Shown here: positions 19,859-28,360 of the stretch, piece by piece
How positions within the stretch are numbered: the first letter of the stretch is position 1
Layout of the letters: each line of letters opens with the position of its first letter
DNA from: Armatimonadota bacterium
GTDB taxonomy: Bacteria > Armatimonadota > Fimbriimonadia > Fimbriimonadales > Fimbriimonadaceae
Length of the DNA stretch: 64,000 nt
Assembly (NCBI GenBank): GCA_027451905.1
Contig: DAIDHV010000007.1
Coordinates: 1-64,000, forward strand
Direction: 5' to 3'
Notes under the pieces: model-generated
The model's input: only the letters and a program-made list of their open reading frames with translations
The model's database searches: none
Told to the model about the DNA's origin: nothing
Program-made: the position numbers and the translations under genes

Positions 19859-21139
19859 ATGCAATTAAGGGTTTCCGCTAAGAAACATATCTTTGACCAG
19901 TTCGTGCCCCCTGCCGACAAATCCCTAACCCATCGGGCACTGCTGTTTGGCTCCATAGCTTCTGGAACTTCAGAAATTGAAAATGGTTTAACTTCGGAAG
20001 ATGCTCATGCAACCCAAGAATGCCTGACGCTGCTTGGCAATAACTTTGTTGATCAGAGCGGAAAGATGCAGGTTGTCCCTGGAGCTGAATGGAAGCAGCC
20101 GGAACAGGTTTTACCATGTGGCAACAGCGGGACAACAACTCGTTTGATATCGGGGTTGATTGCGAGCCGGAACATGACTGCAACACTAGTGGGAGACGCT
20201 TCTCTTAGCCGTCGGCCCATGAAGCGCATCAAAGAGCCGCTTGAGCTAATGGGAGCAAAGATTGAAGGCGAACACCTGCCAATGACCCTGAACGGCAGTG
20301 CAAATTTAACTGCCATTCGGTACGAATCGCCGGTTGCCAGCGCTCAAATCAAAAGCTGCATCCTTTTGGCTGGGCTCAGGGCAGATGGAGCAACATCAGT
20401 AGAAGAGCCAAGCCTAAGTCGGGACCATACAGAGAGAATGCTGACTTCGTTGGGAGTTCAGGTAAAAACAGAGGAACTAGAATCCGGTAAGGCTTTGGTG
20501 ACCATTGTTCCTCAGAATCAGCTGCCAGGATTTCATTTTCGAGTGCCGGGTGATATCAGCAGCTCCGCGTTTTTCCTAACTGCCGGCGTTTTGTTCAACC
20601 GCGAAATGACGGCGATTTCGGTTGGGGTGAACCCAACGAGATCTGGTCTTCTTGACGTGCTAAAGCAGGTGGGTTGCGATATCCAAATATCCGAGATCAG
20701 GCTAGAAATGGGTGAGCCGGTCGCCAATGTGACCCTTTCGCCTCGTGGCCGCCACCCCTTTGAGATTAAAGGAAATTTAGTACCAAGACTGATTGATGAA
20801 ATTCCTATACTTGCTATTTTGGCAACCCAGCTGAATGGAGTGAGTTCCATAAGAGACGCTTCCGAGTTGAGGGTCAAAGAATCTGATCGAATTGAACGAA
20901 TTGCGTCGGGGATAAGAGCTCTTGGTGGTAAGGTCGAGATTTTTGAGGACGGAATGGCAATAGAAGGGCCAACAACTCTTGTCGGGGGGCACATCAATGC
21001 GGATGGTGATCATCGCATTGCCATGTCCTTTGCGATAGCGGGCCTCATTTGTAAGGAAGAAGTGGTCATAGATGGGGCAGAAACGGTAGCAACCAGCTAC
21101 CCCCAGTTTTTCTCTGAACTGGAGCGAATTCACTCATGA
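19859..21139 (+). CDS. aroA: 3-phosphoshikimate 1-carboxyvinyltransferase (EPSP synthase)
   Basis: A 426-residue enzyme joining shikimate-3-phosphate and PEP. Recognisable motifs are 'PPADKSLTHRALLFGSIASG', the phosphate-binding 'PCGNSGTTTRLISG', 'LSRRPMKRIKEPLELMGA', 'PGDISSSAFFLTAG' and 'LRVKESDRIERIASGIRALGG'. The sequence is complete and has the usual length. The stop overlaps the cmk start (ATGA), a linkage seen in many bacteria. The product feeds AroC, encoded nearby on the other strand. Confidence 0.96.
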   Translation: MQLRVSAKKHIFDQFVPPADKSLTHRALLFGSIASGTSEIENGLTSEDAHATQECLTLLGNNFVDQSGKMQVVPGAEWKQPEQVLPCGNSGTTTRLISGLIASRNMTATLVGDASLSRRPMKRIKEPLELMGAKIEGEHLPMTLNGSANLTAIRYESPVASAQIKSCILLAGLRADGATSVEEPSLSRDHTERMLTSLGVQVKTEELESGKALVTIVPQNQLPGFHFRVPGDISSSAFFLTAGVLFNREMTAISVGVNPTRSGLLDVLKQVGCDIQISEIRLEMGEPVANVTLSPRGRHPFEIKGNLVPRLIDEIPILAILATQLNGVSSIRDASELRVKESDRIERIASGIRALGGKVEIFEDGMAIEGPTTLVGGHINADGDHRIAMSFAIAGLICKEEVVIDGAETVATSYPQFFSELERIHS

Positions 21140-21819
21140 AACAGAAGCTAGTTATCGCGATAGATGGTCCAGCGGGAGCGGGGAAGAGTACCGTCGCCAA
21201 AGCCCTTGCGCAAAAACTAAATTTAACTTACTTGGATACCGGAGCAATGTACAGGGCGGTTGCGTGGTCGGCAATAAGAGCGGGCCTTGATGGCAGCGAC
21301 GTCTCGGCAGTCGTAGAACTCTTGCCCCGGGTGAAAATTGAATTTGGAACTGGTTGGCCCCCGCCAGTTTTAGTGAATGGTCAAGACATTTCAGCCGATA
21401 TCAGGACGGCAGCGATAAGCCAGTTAGCAAGCCAGCTGAGTACCGTTTCTCAAGTTAGAAAGGCGCTTCTGAAGCAGCAAAAAGAGATTGTTGGTCTTGG
21501 CGACGTGATTCTTGAAGGCCGTGATGCCACAACCGTTATTGCACCGCAAGCGCCCCTCAAGGTGTATCTCACCGCAAGTTTAGAAGAGCGCGCCAAGCGA
21601 AGGTCCCTAGAATTTGCTGAACACAACATTGGTATTGATTTTGGAAAGGTTCGCAAAGAGATCGAAGAAAGGGATCACCGCGATATTACAAGGGACGATA
21701 GCCCATTAACGGTTGCCGCTGATGCAATTGTCATCGATTCTGCCAATCTAAGCGTGGAGCAAGTTGTTGAAAAGATATTTGACCTTGTTTGCCAATTTTT
21801 AGAGCGTGACGAGCAGTAG
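21136..21819 (+). CDS. cmk: Cytidylate kinase
   Basis: A 227-residue CMP/dCMP kinase. The P-loop DGPAGAGKST is at residues 9-18, followed by 'LTYLDTGAMYRAVAWSA', 'ISQLASQLSTVSQVRKAL', 'VILEGRDATTVIAP' and the lid 'EERAKRRSLEF...RDHRDITRDDSPL'. Every standard Cmk motif is present. It is translationally coupled to aroA and followed 11 bases later by dapA. Confidence 0.96.
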   Translation: MKQKLVIAIDGPAGAGKSTVAKALAQKLNLTYLDTGAMYRAVAWSAIRAGLDGSDVSAVVELLPRVKIEFGTGWPPPVLVNGQDISADIRTAAISQLASQLSTVSQVRKALLKQQKEIVGLGDVILEGRDATTVIAPQAPLKVYLTASLEERAKRRSLEFAEHNIGIDFGKVRKEIEERDHRDITRDDSPLTVAADAIVIDSANLSVEQVVEKIFDLVCQFLERDEQ

Positions 21820-21830
21820 ACTACAAGGAA

Positions 21831-22751
21831 ATGGGAAGTTTTGTAGGTCCAAAAGATTGGGGACATTTGCTGACGGCGATGTTGACCCCGTTTACTCCGG
21901 ATGGCCAAGTTGACTTGGATCAAACGGCAAAAATTGCCTCGTTTTTAGTTGACGAGCAAGCGAATGACGGAATTGTTGTAAGCGGCACAACCGGAGAATC
22001 TCCAACCCTGTCAGGGTCAGAAAAGCTAGAGGTTCTCAAGGTCACACTCAAGGCAGTCGGCAGTAAAGCAGCAGTGATCTTTGGGGCTGGCACCTATGAC
22101 ACGGCGGAATCGGTGCACATGGCTATTCAAGCTGAAAAAGTAGGGGCTCATGGCATTATGGTTGTGAATCCTTACTACAGCAAACCCGGTCAACGAGGTT
22201 TAGAAGCCCATTTCACAGCCGTTGCCAATGCGGTGAGTTTGCCGGTGATGATTTACAATATTCAGCCACGGAGTGCAATCAATCTAGAAACCGAGACTTT
22301 GCTAAGATTAGCGGAAATACCAAACGTGGTTGCCGTCAAGGAGGCAAGTGGAAATTTAGGGCAAATTTCAGATGTCTGCCGGCTTGCTCCGGATGGATTT
22401 AGGGTTTACAGTGGGGACGATGGATTAACGGTGCCGATGCTCAGCCTAGGTGCCTATGGGCTCGTCAGTGTGGTTTCTCATATTGTAGGGAGAGAGCTAT
22501 CGGAAATGATTCACGCCTTCTCTAATGATCCATCCACTGCCGCCGCTATCCACCATCGACTGACTCCGATCTTTAAAGCTCTGTTTTCGGCTCCAAGCCC
22601 AACTCCGGTTAAGTTTGCCTTAAGTCAACTTGGCTTTAGTTGTGAGTCAGTGCGGTTGCCGCTTGTCACCCTGACTGACGCAGAGAAGCAAGTTGTTTTA
22701 CAGGCTATGAATTCGGTGGGAATCCGTCAGCTACAAGCCGCTGCGAGATGA
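21831..22751 (+). CDS. dapA: 4-hydroxy-tetrahydrodipicolinate synthase
   Basis: A 306-residue TIM-barrel aldolase of lysine/diaminopimelate synthesis. Motifs include 'AMLTPFTPDGQVD', 'VVSGTTGESPTLS' (pyruvate carboxylate site), 'YDTAESVHMAIQAEKVGAHGIMVVNPYYSKPGQRGLEAHF', Tyr in 'MIYNIQPRSA' and the Schiff-base Lys in 'VVAVKEASG'. The catalytic residues are intact. The ATGA overlap with the next gene suggests one operon running from tyrA through the acetyltransferase. Confidence 0.95.
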   Translation: MGSFVGPKDWGHLLTAMLTPFTPDGQVDLDQTAKIASFLVDEQANDGIVVSGTTGESPTLSGSEKLEVLKVTLKAVGSKAAVIFGAGTYDTAESVHMAIQAEKVGAHGIMVVNPYYSKPGQRGLEAHFTAVANAVSLPVMIYNIQPRSAINLETETLLRLAEIPNVVAVKEASGNLGQISDVCRLAPDGFRVYSGDDGLTVPMLSLGAYGLVSVVSHIVGRELSEMIHAFSNDPSTAAAIHHRLTPIFKALFSAPSPTPVKFALSQLGFSCESVRLPLVTLTDAEKQVVLQAMNSVGIRQLQAAAR

Positions 22752-23899
22752 GCCCTGAACCCAACCCTCATCTTGAAGAAGTCACAGGCCAAGACCTAAC
22801 TGCCTATCTTGCTTTGCAAGCAGTTACCTACAACGACAACCAAGATTGGGGTGAATCAACCCCGATAGAAGGTAGAAGGCTCTTTCTGCTTTGCAGTGGA
22901 GGCAAGCCGATAGGGGGTTACGCGGGAATTGAGTTTAACACTCAGGTTCAAAACCGATGCGTCTCAACGGTTGGGTACCAAATGGTTTCTATTTTGCCCG
23001 AAGAAAGGAACTCCGGGAATGGCAAGTCCTTAATGCGAGAATCTCTGCAACTCCATGCCAAAGAAGGGAAGGCTCTTGCCGCGCTTTACGCCTTTAGCGA
23101 AGAGTTTTACCGGCAATGTGGGTTTGAGGTTTGTGGCCACCAAGTCAGAATTAAATGCGATCTTGGATTTCTCCCTGCATTAAAGGTTCAGCTTCAGCCA
23201 CACCGACCTAGTCAAGAAGAATGGGAGTGTTTGAAGCCATGCTACCAAGAGTTTTCGTCGCGAAGATCGGGGCTTACCGAGAGGACCGATTTTCTTTGGC
23301 AGAGAAAGCTAAAAAACAAGGCAGTTTTGACCTTTGGAGACCCTATGGAATCGTATCTGATCGTAGATCTCAAGACTCAGTTTTATTCCACGCTAGATGT
23401 ACAGGAGCTCGTTTGGACCACGGAAAGAGGCTACGAGTCCGCAGTGGGATTTTTTAGAAAGCTAGCCATTAACAAATCTCATGTCCAGTGGACAGAGCCC
23501 CCAGACAGCCCATTTGTAAGCCGATACATCCATACCGGTGGCATGACTTCGGTGGAAATTGGCACAAAGGTCATGATGCGGTGCCTTTCGGTTTCCAATC
23601 TGCTAAAGGGGTTGCCTTGCTCGCAAGGGTTCCACCTTCGACTTCAAGTTAAGGATGACCTTATTTCAGAAAACAACGGTTGCTTTGAGCTTTCAGAATC
23701 GGGTGGGATGATCACTGTCAGCAAAACTGAATCTGCTGATCTTGAGCTCAATATTGGCACATTGACTCAACTTGTGTTGGGCTACCTTGATGTTGGAACC
23801 CTTTGTGGGCCTCAATTTAATCAGCAGCGCGAGGGTTCATTCTCTAAGTTAGCAGAACTCTTTCCGAAGAGATCTAGCAGTTGTATGGACTTTTACTAA
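22748..23899 (+). CDS. Eis-like GNAT acetyltransferase with SCP2-like C-terminus
   Basis: A 383-residue protein. The N-terminal GNAT domain has 'VGYQMVSILPEERNSGNGKSLMRESLQLH' (acetyl-CoA P-loop region) and 'ALAALYAFSEEFYRQCGFEVCG', which match the Eis/enhanced intracellular survival family. A second degenerate GNAT-like half and a C-terminal SCP2-like domain follow the family layout. Eis proteins N-acetylate varied amines, including aminoglycosides. The substrate here is unknown, and the dapA linkage does not reveal it. Confidence 0.8.
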   Translation: MSPEPNPHLEEVTGQDLTAYLALQAVTYNDNQDWGESTPIEGRRLFLLCSGGKPIGGYAGIEFNTQVQNRCVSTVGYQMVSILPEERNSGNGKSLMRESLQLHAKEGKALAALYAFSEEFYRQCGFEVCGHQVRIKCDLGFLPALKVQLQPHRPSQEEWECLKPCYQEFSSRRSGLTERTDFLWQRKLKNKAVLTFGDPMESYLIVDLKTQFYSTLDVQELVWTTERGYESAVGFFRKLAINKSHVQWTEPPDSPFVSRYIHTGGMTSVEIGTKVMMRCLSVSNLLKGLPCSQGFHLRLQVKDDLISENNGCFELSESGGMITVSKTESADLELNIGTLTQLVLGYLDVGTLCGPQFNQQREGSFSKLAELFPKRSSSCMDFY

Positions 23900-23931
23900 G
23901 AAATCATAACCCAGTGCTGGGTTGGTTTCTT
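23898..23931. terminator. Bidirectional hairpin terminator
   Basis: Stem AACCCA-GTGC-TGGGTT (23908-23923), with outer arms AAGAAA and TTTCTT, sits exactly at the junction of two convergent genes and overlaps the end of the acetyltransferase frame and the start of the SIS gene 3' end. The A-rich and T-rich flanks suit termination in both directions. Confidence 0.7.
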
Positions 23932-24880
23932 ATAGCGTCTCCGTTACTTTCTGGATGAACGAAGGCGAATCTGGATCGAGATTGCGAGTCCTCGCGGTAA
24001 GAAGGGCAAGCCACTGACCATACATAACATTAGCGATTGGGCTAATTTCTTCGGGACCGTTGAATCTTGGTGGCTGGATGATTTTGCATCCCTGAGAGCG
24101 TAAATTGTCCCCACCCTCGCCGTACAAGATCGCCGCACTTCCCGGGCCAGCAAGAGCCTTGGGTCCGTGCTCAAAGTCAGCAGTGGAATAGCTTTTAGCA
24201 GGAATGAGCGCACATTCCATGAGTTTCAGAGCAGTTTCTTGAGCCACGCTAAAACCGTATCCGCGAGAAAGGCAAAAAATGGGGGAAACTCGATTAAGCT
24301 CTCCCGCGACAAGCTCTGCCGCACTTCTTTGGTTTTGTAGCCAAGATTCATCGGGAAGGAATTCGGCAGGATCTTCAAGCTTCGCACCAAGGGCACGAAC
24401 CACTTGGTAAAGGGCAAGCATCGTCGACGTAAATGTTTTGGTTGCTGCCACTGAGCGTTCTTCACTAGCGTTCAAGAAGATTTCTGCGTTTGCGGATTGA
24501 CCGACCAAAGAACCTTCCCGATTTGTAATCGCGATTGTCTGATGGCCAGATTGCTGCATGGAATCTAGAACTTCGGCTACATCTGGCGCTGATCCACTCT
24601 GAGAGACACCTATGGCGAGACAAGGCGGATATTTTAAGTGAGCTTTGTATTTGGTTACCACACTGGGAGCCGCCATGGAAACCGGAATGCCAAGGTGAAT
24701 TTCAATTAAGTACCTCGCGAAAAGTGCGGCATTATCGCTTGAACCCCTTGCCACCAAAAGAATCATCTGAGGCGGCAATGAAGAGAGCCCATCTCGAGCC
24801 TTTGAATAATATTGGGCGCAATTCTTGCGTAACAAAGTCGGCTGAGAGGCAATCTCTTGCTCCATCCATTTCCCTAACAT
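23930..24880 (-). CDS. Double-SIS-domain sugar isomerase/deaminase (GlmS isomerase-like)
   Basis: A 316-residue protein of two SIS domains without the glutaminase half of GlmS. Domain 1 has 'ILLVARGSSDNAALFARYLIE' and 'AIGVSQSGSAPDVAEVL'; domain 2 has 'FCLSRGYGFSVAQETALKLMECALIPAKSYSTADFEHGPKAL'. The 'ERSVAATKTFTSTMLAL' segment is characteristic of the AgaS/NagB-II group. It probably interconverts a hexosamine 6-phosphate and fructose 6-phosphate (deaminase or isomerase). It is transcribed divergently from the second kinase gene across only 20 bases. Confidence 0.85.
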   Translation of the reverse strand: MLGKWMEQEIASQPTLLRKNCAQYYSKARDGLSSLPPQMILLVARGSSDNAALFARYLIEIHLGIPVSMAAPSVVTKYKAHLKYPPCLAIGVSQSGSAPDVAEVLDSMQQSGHQTIAITNREGSLVGQSANAEIFLNASEERSVAATKTFTSTMLALYQVVRALGAKLEDPAEFLPDESWLQNQRSAAELVAGELNRVSPIFCLSRGYGFSVAQETALKLMECALIPAKSYSTADFEHGPKALAGPGSAAILYGEGGDNLRSQGCKIIQPPRFNGPEEISPIANVMYGQWLALLTARTRNLDPDSPSFIQKVTETL

Positions 24881-24886
24881 GAACTC

Positions 24887-24893
24887 TAAAGTA
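24887..24893. promoter_or_regulatory. Overlapping divergent -10 candidates
   Basis: The 20-bp gap between the SIS gene (ATG at 24880, minus) and the kinase gene (TTG at 24901, plus) contains TACTTT on the minus strand, 7 nt before ATG. It also contains TAAAGT on the plus strand (24887-24892), 8 nt before TTG. The spacing would make both transcripts leaderless or nearly so. Confidence 0.3.
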
Positions 24894-24900
24894 TCCCAGA

Positions 24901-26625
24901 TTGGAACATTATGTGGTCGCGTTCATAATGGATAGGATGAGTCATGAGTGGGGAGCGCTAACTTCCTTGGATTTGCTTTCAACAAACGCCCTGCAAGCCA
25001 TTGTTGATGACGTCCTCCTTGCCACCGCTAGCCGGCATGCCATTATTGCCATGTTCAATGAGGATGAGGGGTGTTTAGAGGTGACTCATGTTGCTGGTCA
25101 ACGCGGCAGTCATGCATTGGGACAGCGGTTGGCGATTGATGATTCTTTTGGAATTGTTTCTTACGTAGCCGCGACTGGAAAAACCTTTGTGACTGGTGAT
25201 GTCACCTTAGAGCCAAAGTATCGAAAGTTGTTCGAAAACACGGTCAGTGAGGCTGCCGCACCGATTCGAGACCGGTTTGGCCGGATTGTGGGAGTCATCA
25301 ATGTTGAGAGTGACCAGCGAGATGCCTTTGGAGACATCGAAAGGGAAACCTGCCGAACATTTGCTAAGTTCGCGGCTGTTGTTTTAGAGCTAGAGTCTCG
25401 TCAATCCCGAGAAAATGCCCTGATTAAAGTTGGTCAGGCTCTGGCTTCCGCGTTAACCGAAGAGTCTCTCATCAGCATGGTTGTTTACGTGGCCTCAGAA
25501 ATGCTTCACTTTCAGGCCGCTTCGATTTTTGTAAAGGATTCAGCTAGCCATCAGTTTGTGCTACGAGGAAGTACCAGCCGACTCAAGTCGAAAGTGGGTG
25601 AAATTCAATACGCAAAAGGCGAAGGGTGCACAGGTTGGGTATGCGAGCACGGCGAGCCAATTATGCTTCAAAACCCGCAGAAGGATTCGCGGTGGAGGGG
25701 CCTTTATCTTGAATTTCCGGGCGACGAAATCGCAGCTTTTCTATGCGTTCCCATTCTCATCAACGGAAAGTCTGAAGGAGCGATCAGAATCCTGAGGCGC
25801 AAGGCAGATAATCGATTCTTAGAAAATAGGTTCACTGAAGATGATTTGGCCCTGATGGAAGCCATCGCTGGTCAGGTCGCATCTGGACTTCAAAACATTA
25901 GAAGTGTGGAGCGAATGCTCAAGAGTGAAAGGATGGTGGCATGGGGCGAATTGAGTGCCAAATCCAGCCATATGATCGGTAATCGAGTCTTTGCCTTAAA
26001 GGGAGACGTCAATGAGCTTCGGTATCAACTCAAGAACCACCCCAATAGCTCTCAGACGTTAATGGAAATTGCAAAGAGCCTCGACGTCAATGTCTCGAGG
26101 ATTGAAGAAATCCTTCAGGACTTTAGAGACTTTTTAAGTGCAACCCAACTCAACCTCAGCTGGGTCAACTTGAATGACATTGTTCGGGAAACCGCAACGG
26201 AGGTTTTCCCGAGACGCAGTAAAGTTAAGCTGAACCTAACCTTGGAAGAATCCCTGCCAATGCTGCCTCTCGATGATAAGCGACTGCGACGTGCTATCAG
26301 CGAATTGATCGAAAATTCCTTGCCATACGCAGGAGCTTCAGAATCTAATAAAGTCCTCAACATCTCAACTCGGCTCGCTAAGACCGGCCCCAATGATAAG
26401 AATTGGGCAGAAATCGAGGTTTCCGATCGGGGACCGGGTATTGCCCAAGAGGACAAGACCCGAATTTTTGAGCCGTTCTACACCGGTAGGGTGAAAGGGA
26501 TGGGATTGGGGTTATCTATTGTTAAAGGAATTGTAGAAGCCCATGGCGGAACGATTGCAGAAGACGGAGAACCTGGGATCGGGGCGACTTTTGTGATTCG
26601 ACTCCCTATCGCTGAGCGTCCATAA
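24901..26625 (+). CDS. Tandem-GAF sensor histidine kinase
   Basis: A 574-residue soluble kinase. Two GAF domains (about 25-160 and 180-330) contain 'SFGIVSYVAATGKTFVTGDV', 'VGVINVESDQRDAFG', 'GEGCTGWVCEHGEPIMLQN' and 'AFLCVPILINGKSEGAIRI'. The kinase core has His in 'AKSSHMIGNRVFALKGD', N-box 'AISELIENSLPYA', G1 'EVSDRGPGIAQEDKTRIFEPFYTG', and G2 'GMGLGLSIVKGIVEAHGG'. The start may be TTG 24901 or ATG 24928. No response regulator is adjacent. It is 19 bp upstream of an exported protein gene on the same strand. Confidence 0.88.
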   Translation: MEHYVVAFIMDRMSHEWGALTSLDLLSTNALQAIVDDVLLATASRHAIIAMFNEDEGCLEVTHVAGQRGSHALGQRLAIDDSFGIVSYVAATGKTFVTGDVTLEPKYRKLFENTVSEAAAPIRDRFGRIVGVINVESDQRDAFGDIERETCRTFAKFAAVVLELESRQSRENALIKVGQALASALTEESLISMVVYVASEMLHFQAASIFVKDSASHQFVLRGSTSRLKSKVGEIQYAKGEGCTGWVCEHGEPIMLQNPQKDSRWRGLYLEFPGDEIAAFLCVPILINGKSEGAIRILRRKADNRFLENRFTEDDLALMEAIAGQVASGLQNIRSVERMLKSERMVAWGELSAKSSHMIGNRVFALKGDVNELRYQLKNHPNSSQTLMEIAKSLDVNVSRIEEILQDFRDFLSATQLNLSWVNLNDIVRETATEVFPRRSKVKLNLTLEESLPMLPLDDKRLRRAISELIENSLPYAGASESNKVLNISTRLAKTGPNDKNWAEIEVSDRGPGIAQEDKTRIFEPFYTGRVKGMGLGLSIVKGIVEAHGGTIAEDGEPGIGATFVIRLPIAERP

Positions 26626-26644
26626 TTGAACACAGACTTTAAGA

Positions 26645-27739
26645 ATGATGAAAACAGCAATCAAAATCCTAACACTGATCCTTTGCACAGCCAGCATGAC
26701 AACCATGGCGTTTGGAGTTCAAAAGTCAAGAACTGTCAATTTAACGGTTTTGAATACAGGTCTTTACCTAAAAATTCCAAAAGATTGGAAGCAACGAAAG
26801 GTCAAAGATGGAATTGAGGTCTTTATTCCGGAAGGAAAGACCCAGGCCCAAGTCTTTCTTTATTCGGTGGATTTTCGGGCAAGTTCAGAACGGTGGCAAG
26901 TTGCACAAACAAACTTGGCTTTAGATATGCGCAGAAACTTGGTTGCTCAATCAACATTGGATATTGGCAACATTCCTTTATTGATTACAGAGACGACCTA
27001 CGTGGATAAGAAAGTGCCGATGGATGCAATGACTGGTCTGTACTACGCTGCAGAAAGACACAAACTGATGTTTCGATTGGAGAGCCCCGACAGTGTTTAC
27101 TCCCAGGCAAAAGCCGATTGGCAAGGGGTTTTCCAATCTCTCCAGACAACCGATGGATCGGTGCTGGTTGCAGAAGATCCGAACCGACCCCTAACTCAAG
27201 AGGAAGCCGCCGCAAAACCAAAAGCGGTGGAATCTACGTTTGAGCTCAATGCTGAAAAAGCAAAAAACAAACTGAAAAGCAAGCAGAAGATAACCCTGAC
27301 AAGCGCGGATCGAACCGTGACTTTGTATTATGAAAAAGGCTGGATTGCAACTCAAACCAAGTCTGGGTGGGATTGGAAACTACCAAAGAGCCCGATAACA
27401 CTAACCATGACAATATCCTCAACTCTCGATTCGCCAGATCCAACCACCGCACTTTTAACCACCGCCGGAACCCAGCTTTCCAAATTTAGTGCTGTAACCA
27501 ACCGAAATGAGTGGGTTTCAACCAATAAGTCTGGAGCGGCTTACGACCTCTTGGATAGAATTGGCACGTCGGCAGAAAACAGTAAGGAAACCATCCAAGA
27601 TGTTGAAGGATTTGTTTCGAAAGGCGAGTTCTACTTGATGTTTCAGGTTAACAGTCACAAAATGCTAACCAAGCCGGAAGTCAACCTCATAAAGAACCTG
27701 TTTGAATCTATGGACCTAACTTGGGATGGCCAAAGCTGA
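26645..27739 (+). CDS. Exported protein of unknown function
   Basis: A 364-residue protein with an N-terminal signal peptide (Met-Met-Lys-Thr, hydrophobic core 'ILTLILCTASMTTMAFG'). Two similar-looking halves each begin with a beta-rich segment ('LYLKIPKDWKQRKVKDGIEVFIP' and 'VTLYYEKGWIATQTKSGWDWKLP') and end with a predicted amphipathic stretch. A Lys-rich linker (about 200-215) separates them. This suggests a duplicated domain, possibly PsbP-like, but I cannot name a family. It lies between a sensor kinase and tsaB on the same strand. Confidence 0.75.
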   Translation: MMKTAIKILTLILCTASMTTMAFGVQKSRTVNLTVLNTGLYLKIPKDWKQRKVKDGIEVFIPEGKTQAQVFLYSVDFRASSERWQVAQTNLALDMRRNLVAQSTLDIGNIPLLITETTYVDKKVPMDAMTGLYYAAERHKLMFRLESPDSVYSQAKADWQGVFQSLQTTDGSVLVAEDPNRPLTQEEAAAKPKAVESTFELNAEKAKNKLKSKQKITLTSADRTVTLYYEKGWIATQTKSGWDWKLPKSPITLTMTISSTLDSPDPTTALLTTAGTQLSKFSAVTNRNEWVSTNKSGAAYDLLDRIGTSAENSKETIQDVEGFVSKGEFYLMFQVNSHKMLTKPEVNLIKNLFESMDLTWDGQS

Positions 27740-27742
27740 GGC

Positions 27743-28360
27743 TTGGGCAAAGTTTTTGATTTGACTGATGAAGAAGTCTGGCTTGGGATTTCATCGAGTT
27801 CACCGCGTGTTTGCGTGGCTCTAATTGACCCTCTTAATCCAAGCTTTTTTTGGGAGAAGAGCGCTCTTGCCAATCATAATGCCAGTTCGGCGATCTCTAT
27901 TCTGGTTGGTGAGGCTAGGGAAGTGTGTCACTTGGCTGACAAAAGAATTGGCGCCGTCCTCGTTGATATTGGTCCTGGAAGCCATACCGGAACGCGAGTT
28001 GGGGTGTCATTTGCCAAAGCCTATGCTCTTGGTTCTAACCTAGGCATGGTTGCAGTCGAAGCGTTTGATCTGATTTCCACCGAAGAAGTGGTATCCATTT
28101 CTAGCCGCAAAGGCGAGTTTGTTGTTCGAGAAGTTGGCCAATCACCAAGAGTCTGTACTGAATTGCCGACGGGATCGGTTGGATGGTCTAAAGACGAAAT
28201 TGAACCTAAGTATCCTTCTTTTCGTGGCTATTCTGAGTGGTTTACAAACGTCAAAAATGGGTCTGCCGTCGAGATTGTTCCCGCATATTATGGAGAGCCC
28301 TTGGTTTCCACTCCTAAGGTGCAGTTTGCAATGAAGAACTCGGAGAAGGTGATGAGATAA
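27743..28360 (+). CDS. tsaB: tRNA threonylcarbamoyladenosine biosynthesis protein TsaB-like
   Basis: A 205-residue ASKHA-fold protein. 'WLGISSSSPRVCVALID' matches the N-terminal TsaB strand, and the 'DIGPGSHTGTRVGVSFAKAYALG' segment matches the GPGSFTGLR signature of TsaB with Phe replaced by His. TsaB is the scaffold partner of TsaD and TsaE in making t6A37 of ANN-decoding tRNAs. The protein is slightly short and its C-terminus diverges. The start is TTG 27743, four bases after the previous stop. The stop overlaps the proposed murB start. Confidence 0.78.
   Translation: MGKVFDLTDEEVWLGISSSSPRVCVALIDPLNPSFFWEKSALANHNASSAISILVGEAREVCHLADKRIGAVLVDIGPGSHTGTRVGVSFAKAYALGSNLGMVAVEAFDLISTEEVVSISSRKGEFVVREVGQSPRVCTELPTGSVGWSKDEIEPKYPSFRGYSEWFTNVKNGSAVEIVPAYYGEPLVSTPKVQFAMKNSEKVMR
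28342..28349 (+). promoter_or_regulatory. Ribosome binding site for murB with a non-canonical start
   Basis: GGAGAAGG ends 7 nt before ATA 28357 and 10 nt before ATT 28360. These are the only plausible initiation codons upstream of the conserved MurB N-terminus. Confidence 0.5.
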
